From assembly GCA_016201825.1 (NCBI GenBank), contig JACQCD010000003.1, positions 1 to 54,866 of the forward strand: a DNA stretch of 54,866 nt, read 5' to 3'. Below, piece by piece: positions 9,658 to 18,063 of the stretch. Source of the stretch: Nitrospirota bacterium (GTDB taxonomy: Bacteria; Nitrospirota; Nitrospiria; 2-01-FULL-66-17). The notes beneath the pieces were generated by a model that saw only the letters and a program-made list of their open reading frames with translations, was not told the DNA's origin and made no database searches. The translations under genes were made by a program, and so were the position numbers. The first letter of the stretch is position 1, and every line of letters starts with the position of its first letter.

Positions 9658-10698
9658 GTGTCCAAAGGCGAGCGCGGATTCAGTTTGACGGAGCTCCTCG
9701 TCGCGATGGGAATGGCGGTGATCGTGGGGATGACGAGTTACGTGGTCTTCCAATCCAGCAACCGCTCCTCGCAGATCCAGGGAGATGTTTCCGACGCCCA
9801 GCAGAACGTGCGGGTGGCGATGGAAGAGTTGGCCAAAGGCGTTCGGTCGGCGGGGTTCGGCCTGCCGAACCCGCCGTTCTCCATCACGATTACGCCGACC
9901 ACCGGAGCCGCCGCCACGTACACCTCGGCGGTGACGATTTCCAACGCCAGCACCGCGCCCGACGGCCTCCTCATCTTGGGAGGTGGATTTAGGGCGGGCA
10001 CCCTGGCGGGTCCCGGACAGAGCATGAACGGAGTCGATCCAACCTGTAACGCGAGCGGGGGAACCTTTGTCTGCGTTACGGCGGGCGATCGGACGAATTT
10101 CTTCGATGCGGGGGGCGTGTTCATCAAGCCCAGGACCGCCATCAACCTGGAGGGTGGCCATTTTGTCGAACTCGCGGCCGCCGGGCACGACTATGTCAAC
10201 GGGAAACTGAGGCTGGCCGCTGGCTCCCTGGACCGCGATTATGCGGCCAGCACCACGGTGTACATCATCGAGGCGTATCGCTACGACATCAACCCCGCAG
10301 CCTCCGGGTGTACGGCGTCCGCTCCGTGCCTCTACCTCACGGATATCACCGGCCTGCGCGGAGGAAGCGGGATCCTCGCCAACAACGTCGAGGACCTCCA
10401 ACTGGCGTTCGGGGTAGACGTGAACCCACGAGACGGCCGGGTTGACGACGCCAACGCCGACGGAGCCTATACCGCTGCCGATTACGCAAGCAGCCCGGCC
10501 GACCCGGCCAGCGTCATCGCCGTTCGAGCCAACGTCGTGGGACGGACGCAGAATACTGATCGGAATGGGCAGACCTTTCGGAGGATCTGTCTCGAGGATC
10601 GTACGGCGGACGCAACCTGTACCGGCGCGGCGGCGGATGGTTTTCGCCGTCGGGTGTTGACGAAGATCATCACGATTCGGAATCCAAAGGCAGCCTAG
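9658..10698 (+). CDS. pilW: Type IV pilus assembly protein PilW (set 2)
   Basis: KGERG/FSLTELLVAMGMAVIVGMTSYVVFQSSNRSS...; GTG start with upstream AAGGGAGGG. Confidence 0.85.
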   Translation: MSKGERGFSLTELLVAMGMAVIVGMTSYVVFQSSNRSSQIQGDVSDAQQNVRVAMEELAKGVRSAGFGLPNPPFSITITPTTGAAATYTSAVTISNASTAPDGLLILGGGFRAGTLAGPGQSMNGVDPTCNASGGTFVCVTAGDRTNFFDAGGVFIKPRTAINLEGGHFVELAAAGHDYVNGKLRLAAGSLDRDYAASTTVYIIEAYRYDINPAASGCTASAPCLYLTDITGLRGGSGILANNVEDLQLAFGVDVNPRDGRVDDANADGAYTAADYASSPADPASVIAVRANVVGRTQNTDRNGQTFRRICLEDRTADATCTGAAADGFRRRVLTKIITIRNPKAA

Positions 10699-10710
10699 GG
10701 GAGATTGGCG

Positions 10711-11217
10711 ATGAATCTCGACAAGAGCGAGCGCGGTAGCACCCTGATCACGTCCTTGATTCTCCTGATGATCGTGACGTTGGTCGGCGTGATCGCGGTG
10801 AATACCGCCACGGTGGACATTCAGATCGCGGGCAACTCCAAACGGGCGACGGGCGCGTTCGAAGGGGCGGAAGCGGGAACCACCCTCTCCGTTCCGATCA
10901 TCGAGAGCACGATCACCAACGCGGGGGTGTTGACCCCGGCCGCGCCGGTCGGAGTCATCACCGGCCTCGACACGGCGAATCTAGCCAACGAGATCATGAC
11001 GACCGCGCCGAACGACCCGGACACTGCATCCGGTTCGCCTGACGTATCGATGGCCAATCTCTCGGGGGTATCCGTGAACGTAGATATCGACTACCTGTAC
11101 ACCAACGAGGTTTCGGGCGGGAACCAGAACATGGGGATGGGGTACGAAGGCATCGGCGCCGGATCGGCTGGTGGCGGGGCCGGCGCAATCTATCGGCTGC
11201 AGGGAGAGGGGACCTGA
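10711..11217 (+). CDS. pilX: PilX N-terminal domain pilus assembly protein (set 2)
   Basis: ERGSTLITSLILLMIVTLVGVIAVNTATVDIQIAGNSKRATGAFEGAEAG, typical PilX N terminus. Confidence 0.85.
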   Translation: MNLDKSERGSTLITSLILLMIVTLVGVIAVNTATVDIQIAGNSKRATGAFEGAEAGTTLSVPIIESTITNAGVLTPAAPVGVITGLDTANLANEIMTTAPNDPDTASGSPDVSMANLSGVSVNVDIDYLYTNEVSGGNQNMGMGYEGIGAGSAGGGAGAIYRLQGEGT

Positions 11218-11250
11218 GCATAACCGGCTGGCCCGGAAGGAGGGAGAATC

Positions 11251-11592
11251 ATGAAGATCCGACAACAGACGAGATACCGACTGGGATTGATCCTGATGGC
11301 TGTGGCGCTCTGGGCATCGCTGGGTTCGGTGGCCTTCGCCGGCGAGTGGACGGAGGGTACGCTGAGCTTCATCGGTGGCCTTGGCGAGAATGGCGGGGCG
11401 ACGCCCTCGTCCCAGATCGAACTGACGATGAAGGGCGGAAATACGTTCACGCTTGATCCCCAACTGAAGATCGTAGACCGCTTGGGGCACGCGATGACCA
11501 TCGGTCAGTTGGCGGCCCCGTCCAAGGTCCGTTTCCGCGCTGATGAAGGCGTGATCAGAGAACTCAAGGTCTTGGAGAACTTGCCGCGTTGA
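11251..11592 (+). CDS. Small secreted protein between pilX and pilY1
   Basis: Signal peptide MKIRQQTRYRLGLILMAVALWASLGSVAFA, then an ~80-aa beta-rich domain. PilY2-like only by position. Confidence 0.7.
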   Translation: MKIRQQTRYRLGLILMAVALWASLGSVAFAGEWTEGTLSFIGGLGENGGATPSSQIELTMKGGNTFTLDPQLKIVDRLGHAMTIGQLAAPSKVRFRADEGVIRELKVLENLPR

Positions 11593-11638
11593 AGCGATTT
11601 GGCCGTCAGTGGCCGTCAAAGGAGAGAGGAAGGGTGAG

Positions 11639-14600
11639 ATGAAGATAACGCGCGCGCTCGTGATCGGGATCGCTCAGATCGTCTTGGGCGTTGGCTTTGG
11701 TCTCCACGCTCAAGCCCAGACCGTGACCGACTACACGGCCATCCCACCCTTTGTGGGCAACGCCAACGCTCCGAACGTCCTCCTCCTGCTGGATAACTCG
11801 GGGAGCATGAACGATCGGGCGTACGTGAGTCCAGCCGCGTATAGCGCCACCACCGAATTTGGCGGGTACTTCGATCCCACCCAATGCTACAGCTATGCCA
11901 GCAACACGTTCAGCGTGGCTGGCACGACCAGGCCCTGCGGGACAGCGGGGAATTGGGATGGGAATTTCCTCAACTGGCTGATGATGAGCCGGATCGAGGT
12001 GGCCAAGTGGGTCATGACCGGGGGGAAGTGCACACCCAGGAGCGGGACCGGCAACTGCGACGCGGCCACGAATTCAAAGCTGATCTTCGAGACCGCCCCG
12101 TCCTTCTCGGTCAACAACGTGACCGCCGACGGCGTGACCCCATTTTCCGGCACCCGGTGTTTTATCAAGGGGTCCGGTAGCCTCACGGTCAAGAATACGA
12201 ACTGCAGTAGCGCCACGACGGGAACGTATACCCTGAACGTCAAAGTCGCGGGGACCGCCACGGGCGTGATCCAGTCGGTGGGGAATAAAGCCCGTTTCGG
12301 TCTGATGGAGTTCAAGGGTTCTGGCGACGGGGGAAAGGTCCTGGCGGACGTCGGCAGCAATACCGTGAGCATGATGAACGCCATCGACACGACGGTTGCC
12401 GCCACGTGGACGCCGCTCGGCGAGTCGCTCTACGAAGCCAGCCGCTACTTCGCGCAGGTTGCACCTGCGTACACCAATTCGGATTATTCCTATACCGTCG
12501 CTACTCGGGACCCCTATTACTTCGATTCGAGCTGGCTCAGCACGCCCCAGGTTGTCCCGTGTTGTAAGAGCTTCGTGATGATCTTCACCGACGGCCAACC
12601 GACCCAGGACTTGAACATTCCCAGTGCCATGCAGGACGTCGCGCATACGGCCGCCAACCACGCCGCGACCGGCCATCACAGTCTCTGCGGCGCGTACTAT
12701 GGCGGCGGGTCGAGCGACCCCTGTCTGTACAATGGGTCGCATTACCTCGATGACGTGGCGTACTGGGCGCACACCACGGACCTGCGCCAGGCCAACATTC
12801 CCGTGATCAATGTCGCGGGTAAGGACCTGCCCGGGATGCAAAACCTCACGGTGTACACGTTCTACGCGTTCGGGACCGGATCGAACCTCCTCAAAGACGC
12901 CGCGAAGACGGGTGGCTTCACCGATCTGAACGGCGATGGCCTCCCCGGTCCGGATCCCAAGGAATGGGACGACAATGGGGACGGGGTTCCCGATACCTAT
13001 TTCGAATCGGCCGACGCTTTCGACATGCGGGACCGGTTGCTCGCGGCGATCACCGATATCCTGAAGCGCAGCGCGTCCGGGACCTCCGTCTCGATTCTCG
13101 CGACCTCCGAACAAGGGGACGGCGCCCTGTACCAGGCCTATTTCTACCCCAGCAAGTTCGAAGGGATCAATGAGCTGCGATGGTTGGGCTATCTCCGGGG
13201 CCTCTTCGTCGATACTTATGGGAATCTGAGAGAGGACACCGACCACGATGGGAAATTGGTGCTGAAGAACGATCGAATCGTCAAGATGAACCTCGATCCG
13301 GCCACCAACCTGGTCAAGGCCGATCTCTACAACGATACGAACGAAGACGGGGTCGCCGACACCGCGGTTCCAGTCTTGTCGGTTGGACTGGATAGTATCG
13401 AGTCCCTGTGGGAGGCCGGAAAGCAGCTTGCCCTACGGGACGCAAGCGCCCGAACGATTTATACCTGGATCGACTCCAATCGCGATGGAGTGGTGGACAA
13501 CGGCGATTTTAGCACTCTCACCGGAGAGGCCCTGTCGTTCGCCAATACCAACGCGGCAACGCTGAAGCCATACCTCAGGGGGGCTTCGACGACAGAGGCT
13601 TCAAATATTATTGACTGGATCCGAGGCGTCGAGGTCTCGGGGTACCGTGATCGATGCCTCACGATCAGTGGGGCGCCGGTTGAAACCGGCTGTACCGGCA
13701 ACCAACGGGTTTGGAAACTCGGGGACATCATCTCGTCCACGCCCACGGTGGTGGCCGCGCCGAAAGAGCAGTACGACCTAATCTACGGCGACACCACCTA
13801 CACCGCATTCCGCAAGGCGTATGTCAATCGCCGCAACGTCGTGTACGTCGGCGCCAACGACGGAATATTGCACGCGTTCAACGCCGGGATGTTTACCTCG
13901 GGGGACGACTCCACGACCGCGGGCGTGACCGAACGGGTTCGGTTTCAGGCGAACCCCTCGACCGGAAGCGGGTGGAGCGTTGGCTTGGGGGATGAGTTGT
14001 GGGGCTTCGTGCCCTACGATGATTTGCCCCACCTCAAATGGTTGACTCAAAGCAGCTACACCCACGTTTACTACGTCGATTTGAAGCCCAAAGTAACCGA
14101 CGTCCGCATCTTCAACGACGCGGCCACCGGCGTGAGCGGGTTGACCAACGGTCAGACCGGGGTGTCCCATCCCAACGGCTGGGGCACGATCCTCATCGTG
14201 GGCCTGCGGTACGGGGGGGGGGCGATCGACGTCGATCTCAACGGAAACGGGACGACCACCGACGCGGGGGAAAAAGCCTTCCGGTCGTCCTATTACGCGC
14301 TCGACGTCACCAATCCGGAAAAACCGCCCCGGCTTCTGTGGAGGTTTACGGATTCGGGGCTCGGGTTGACGACGTCCTACCCCGGAATCATGCACTTCAA
14401 AGCGTCGGGCGTGACGACCGAGAAATGGTACATGGTCGTCGGCTCGGGGCCCGACAATCAGGCGCCAAGCAGCACGCTGCGCGGGTATGATGGGTCGAGC
14501 AACCAGACCGGAAAAGTCTTCGTGGTGAACCTCCTCAACGGAGCGCTGCTGAACAGCTTTTCCACCGACTCGAACGCATTCATGGGCGATCCATCGGTGG

Positions 14601-15517
14601 CGGACGGGAATTTCGATTTCAACGCCGATGCGGTCTATATCGGGAACGCGATCAAAAACGCCGGGACGGGAACCTGGACGAACGGAAAGACCTACCGGTT
14701 GGTGACCGACAACAAGTCCGATCCGACGGGGACGAACTGGACCCTGTCGACCCTTATCAACCAAAATCGGCCGCTCTTGGTCACTCCAGCGACGTCCAAG
14801 GACGACCTGAACAATCTCTGGGTCTTCTTCGGAACGGGTCGCTTCCTTTCCGTGTCCGATAAGTCGAACGCGGATCTGCAGACGATCTATGGGATCAAGG
14901 ATCCCTGCTGGACGAGAACCACCGCGGGCACGCTCTGCGCGAGTACCTATACCAAGACCGACCTCCTGGATTCAACCAATGTGTTGGTCTCCCGCACGCA
15001 AGGGCCTACGCAGGTCAGCGGGAGCACCGCCGCGTGTGGAGGCACGGCGACGTGCGATTTCAATCAATTGGTCAAGACCGCGCGGAGCAAACAAGGCTGG
15101 TTTGTCGATCTCTCGTCTGCGACGCCCAGCGAGCGCGTGCTGTCCCCTGGCGCGGTCTTGGGCGGAATCGCCATGTTCACCAGCTTCATTCCGAACTCGG
15201 ACATCTGCGCCTTATTGGGAGACAGCTTCGTCTGGGCCCTGTACTATGAAACCGGCACGGCGTTTTACAAGCCCGTGATCGGGGACGACGGTACACATAT
15301 TGATAAGAGGGATACTCTCGGGAAGGGTCTCCCCACCACCGTGGGTCTCGCGATCGGGCAGGAGACGACGGGGTTCGTCCAGACCAGTACCGGAACCATC
15401 GTCCAGGTTACCACGCAAAACCCGGACGATCGGAGTCGGGTGATCAACTGGATGGAGGGGACCGGGGGTGGCGGAACCGCTCAGGTCCAAACGATCTATC
15501 GACACTTGGTCAAGTAG
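11639..15517 (+). CDS. pilY1: PilY1-type pilus tip adhesin (VWA plus C-terminal beta-propeller)
   Basis: Signal peptide, NVLLLLDNSGSMNDR VWA/MIDAS motif, C-terminal PilY1 region (NVVYVGANDGILHAFNAG, WGFVPYDDLPHLKWL, WGTILIVGLRYGGG). Confidence 0.93.
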   Translation: MKITRALVIGIAQIVLGVGFGLHAQAQTVTDYTAIPPFVGNANAPNVLLLLDNSGSMNDRAYVSPAAYSATTEFGGYFDPTQCYSYASNTFSVAGTTRPCGTAGNWDGNFLNWLMMSRIEVAKWVMTGGKCTPRSGTGNCDAATNSKLIFETAPSFSVNNVTADGVTPFSGTRCFIKGSGSLTVKNTNCSSATTGTYTLNVKVAGTATGVIQSVGNKARFGLMEFKGSGDGGKVLADVGSNTVSMMNAIDTTVAATWTPLGESLYEASRYFAQVAPAYTNSDYSYTVATRDPYYFDSSWLSTPQVVPCCKSFVMIFTDGQPTQDLNIPSAMQDVAHTAANHAATGHHSLCGAYYGGGSSDPCLYNGSHYLDDVAYWAHTTDLRQANIPVINVAGKDLPGMQNLTVYTFYAFGTGSNLLKDAAKTGGFTDLNGDGLPGPDPKEWDDNGDGVPDTYFESADAFDMRDRLLAAITDILKRSASGTSVSILATSEQGDGALYQAYFYPSKFEGINELRWLGYLRGLFVDTYGNLREDTDHDGKLVLKNDRIVKMNLDPATNLVKADLYNDTNEDGVADTAVPVLSVGLDSIESLWEAGKQLALRDASARTIYTWIDSNRDGVVDNGDFSTLTGEALSFANTNAATLKPYLRGASTTEASNIIDWIRGVEVSGYRDRCLTISGAPVETGCTGNQRVWKLGDIISSTPTVVAAPKEQYDLIYGDTTYTAFRKAYVNRRNVVYVGANDGILHAFNAGMFTSGDDSTTAGVTERVRFQANPSTGSGWSVGLGDELWGFVPYDDLPHLKWLTQSSYTHVYYVDLKPKVTDVRIFNDAATGVSGLTNGQTGVSHPNGWGTILIVGLRYGGGAIDVDLNGNGTTTDAGEKAFRSSYYALDVTNPEKPPRLLWRFTDSGLGLTTSYPGIMHFKASGVTTEKWYMVVGSGPDNQAPSSTLRGYDGSSNQTGKVFVVNLLNGALLNSFSTDSNAFMGDPSVADGNFDFNADAVYIGNAIKNAGTGTWTNGKTYRLVTDNKSDPTGTNWTLSTLINQNRPLLVTPATSKDDLNNLWVFFGTGRFLSVSDKSNADLQTIYGIKDPCWTRTTAGTLCASTYTKTDLLDSTNVLVSRTQGPTQVSGSTAACGGTATCDFNQLVKTARSKQGWFVDLSSATPSERVLSPGAVLGGIAMFTSFIPNSDICALLGDSFVWALYYETGTAFYKPVIGDDGTHIDKRDTLGKGLPTTVGLAIGQETTGFVQTSTGTIVQVTTQNPDDRSRVINWMEGTGGGGTAQVQTIYRHLVK

Positions 15518-15540
15518 CTATTGAAACGATTCTACGTATG

Positions 15541-15576
15541 CCGGGCGGGAGCCGGTGTAACCCGGTCTCCCGCCCG
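15541..15576. terminator. Strong GC-rich hairpin between pilY1 and phoH
   Basis: GGGCGGGAG-CCGG tgtaac CCGG-t-CTCCCGCCC inverted repeat in the pilY1-phoH gap; no U-tract. Confidence 0.5.
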
Positions 15577-15654
15577 CCGCGTGTGCGCCGGGCCGCGCTT
15601 GTGCTCTCCCGGGTCCCCCGATATAATCCCGTCAGGAGGCGCAGACCCGACCAC

Positions 15655-16623
15655 GTGACCGTCCGACTCAGACTGAAAGAAGGCCTGGACACCTCGGTAC
15701 TCTTCGGGACATTCGATCAAAACCTTCGCGAGGTCGAGGACGCATTCGGGGTCACGATCCGCGCGCGTGGCGAAGAGCTGCGGATCGATGGTGAGCCAAA
15801 TGCCGTCCGCCGAGCCGAGCGGCTTCTCACCACGCTCGCCTCCCGCCTCCAGCGGACCCCCAAGCTGCAACCGGAGGATATCGCGGACGTGATCCGGTCG
15901 GCCCGCCGGCGCCCTGACGAGGCCCAGGAGGTCGGTCCGGATGAGGGCGCGGTCAGGACGAAAAAGCGGGTACTCACTCCGAAGTCACCCCATCAGCGCG
16001 AATACCTCGAGGCGCTCAAGACGGCGGACATCGTAGTGGGCATCGGACCGGCCGGCACGGGTAAAACGTACCTCGCGATGGGCATGGCGGTCGCGGCGCT
16101 GACCAAGCGAGAGGTGGCCCGCATCGTGCTCACTCGACCCGCGGTCGAAGCGGGAGAAAAGCTCGGATTTTTGCCCGGAGACATGTACGCCAAGGTCAAC
16201 CCGTATCTCCGGCCGATGTACGACGCGCTGTATGACATGATGGAGATGGAGCAAGCCAACCGCCTGGTGGAGCGTGGCGAGATCGAGATCGCGCCCCTCG
16301 CCTATATGCGGGGACGGACGCTCAACGACGCGTTCATCATCCTCGACGAGGCGCAAAACGTGACCCCCGAACAGATGAAGATGTTTCTGACCCGCCTGGG
16401 GTTTCGATCGAAGGCGGTGATCACCGGAGATATCACCCAGGTCGACCTGCCCGCGGAGAGCCCCTCCGGCTTGATCGAGGTTCAAGCGATCGTCCGCGAC
16501 GTTCCCGGTATTGCCTTCGTGTATTTCGACGACCGCGATGTCGTCCGGCATCGATTGGTCCAGGAGATCATCAAAGCCTACGAGCGGTATGAAAGCCGAA
16601 GCGGCGCAAAGCGCAAGCGGTAA
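15655..16623 (+). CDS. phoH: PhoH family ATPase
   Basis: GIGPAGTGKTYLAMGMAVAAL, LTRPAVEAGEKLGFLPGDMYAKVNPYLRPMYDAL, FIILDEAQNVTPEQMKMFLTRLGF; GTG start at 15655. Confidence 0.94.
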   Translation: MTVRLRLKEGLDTSVLFGTFDQNLREVEDAFGVTIRARGEELRIDGEPNAVRRAERLLTTLASRLQRTPKLQPEDIADVIRSARRRPDEAQEVGPDEGAVRTKKRVLTPKSPHQREYLEALKTADIVVGIGPAGTGKTYLAMGMAVAALTKREVARIVLTRPAVEAGEKLGFLPGDMYAKVNPYLRPMYDALYDMMEMEQANRLVERGEIEIAPLAYMRGRTLNDAFIILDEAQNVTPEQMKMFLTRLGFRSKAVITGDITQVDLPAESPSGLIEVQAIVRDVPGIAFVYFDDRDVVRHRLVQEIIKAYERYESRSGAKRKR

Positions 16624-16632
16624 CCACGGCGG

Positions 16633-17079
16633 ATGATCCGCGTCGCGATCTCCAATCGGCAACGCATACTCATAGTGAACATCCCCCACCTCAGGCGACG
16701 GGCCCGGCAGGTTCTGCTCGAGATGGGATTCGTCAAGGGAGATCTCAGTCTGGCGTTTGTTAACGATGGTGACATGCGCGTGCTGAACGCGACGTACCGC
16801 TCGATCGACCGTCCCACCGACGTCCTGGCGTTCGCCATGAGCGAGGGGCCGTTTACCGATATCAATCCCGGAATCTTGGGCGACGTCGTGATCTCGACCG
16901 AGACCGCCCTCCGTCAGGCCCGACGCGCCGGTCGGGATCCCGACGACGAGATCGACGCGTTGCTGGTTCACGGGGTACTCCATCTCATCGGCTACGATCA
17001 CGAGCGTTCTCGATCCGATGCGCGCGTCATGCGGGCGCAGGAAAGGCGGCTCCGACACATGTTGCACAACACGGGGTAG
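16633..17079 (+). CDS. ybeY: rRNA maturation endoribonuclease YbeY
   Basis: LLVHGVLHLIGYDHERSRSDARVM zinc-binding signature; adjacent to phoH. Confidence 0.94.
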   Translation: MIRVAISNRQRILIVNIPHLRRRARQVLLEMGFVKGDLSLAFVNDGDMRVLNATYRSIDRPTDVLAFAMSEGPFTDINPGILGDVVISTETALRQARRAGRDPDDEIDALLVHGVLHLIGYDHERSRSDARVMRAQERRLRHMLHNTG

Positions 17080-17082
17080 CGC

Positions 17083-17985
17083 ATGTCATTGTGGGATCGT
17101 GTCTCCGCAGGACTGACCAAAAGCCGTGAAACGCTGGCGAGGGGCCTCAACAGCTTACGCGCCCCGGTGCACAAGGGTCGGCAGACGGTGTCGTTTGATG
17201 AGATGGAGGCCGCGCTCATCGAAGCGGATGTGGGCGTCAGAATGGCGGATGCCCTGATCGAGGAGCTCAAGCGCGTCCCTGATGTGGATGCCGACCAGGT
17301 CCGACAGCACCTGAAGACGCTCATCATCTCGCGGTGTGATCGAGCCCCATCCAGTGCGTTGGCGGAGGGCCCACACCCGCTGGTCGTGCTGTTTGTCGGG
17401 GTCAACGGAGTGGGCAAAACGACGTCCGTGGCGAAACTGGCGGCTCGGTACCGGTCCCAGGGACGACAGGTGCTGCTCGCAGCCGGAGACACCTTTCGCG
17501 CCGCGGCGGTCGAACAACTCCAGATCTGGGGCGCTCGCTTGGGAGTGGAGGTCATCCACCAGAAGCCGGGGTCCGACCCCGCGGCCGTCGTGTTCGATGC
17601 GGTGTCGGCCGCGAAGGCTCGCGATGCGGACGTTCTGTTGATCGACAGCGCGGGCCGACTTCACACCAAACAATCGCTCATGGACGAGCTGGTGAAAATT
17701 AAACGCGTAATCGGCCGCGCTTTACCCGGCGCTCCCCATGAGATCCTGCTGGTTCTGGACGCTTCGACCGGCCAAAATGGCCTGGCGCAGGCCCGGGTCT
17801 TTCACGAGGCGCTGGGCCTGACTGGGATCGTCGTCACGAAATTGGATGGCACGCCGAAAGGCGGAATCGTGCTGGCGATCGTCGACGAGTTAGGCCTTCC
17901 CGTGAAGCTGCTGGGGCTGGGGGAAGAACCGGATGCCTTGGTGCCGTTCGAGGCCACCGCCTTCGCCGAAGGGCTGGTGGGGTGA
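17083..17985 (+). CDS. ftsY: Signal recognition particle receptor FtsY
   Basis: GVNGVGKTTSVAKLAARYRSQG, AAGDTFRAAAVEQLQIW, IDSAGRLHTKQSLMDEL, VTKLDGTPKGG. Confidence 0.96.
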   Translation: MSLWDRVSAGLTKSRETLARGLNSLRAPVHKGRQTVSFDEMEAALIEADVGVRMADALIEELKRVPDVDADQVRQHLKTLIISRCDRAPSSALAEGPHPLVVLFVGVNGVGKTTSVAKLAARYRSQGRQVLLAAGDTFRAAAVEQLQIWGARLGVEVIHQKPGSDPAAVVFDAVSAAKARDADVLLIDSAGRLHTKQSLMDELVKIKRVIGRALPGAPHEILLVLDASTGQNGLAQARVFHEALGLTGIVVTKLDGTPKGGIVLAIVDELGLPVKLLGLGEEPDALVPFEATAFAEGLVG

Positions 17986-18000
17986 TCCGAATCGGGTATT

Positions 18001-18029
18001 GTAGGGGCGGGTTTCAAACCCGCCCCTAC
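18001..18029. repeat. 29-bp perfect palindrome plus degenerate second half (to ~18069), convergent intergenic
   Basis: GTAGGGGCGGGTTTCAAACCCGCCCCTAC, followed by GTTTCAAGCCTGCCCCTACGG. Confidence 0.8.
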
Positions 18030-18063
18030 GGCGCCACGCAGACACCGCGTTTCAAGCCTGCCC

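Noticed and set aside
9130-10401. 423-aa minus-strand ORF
   Set aside because: Antisense to the pilV-pilW genes with clear prepilin signals.
11818-11830. GCGTACGTGAG inside pilY1, resembling the element apex
   Set aside because: No flanking stems or CGCAGCAG block; chance match in coding sequence.
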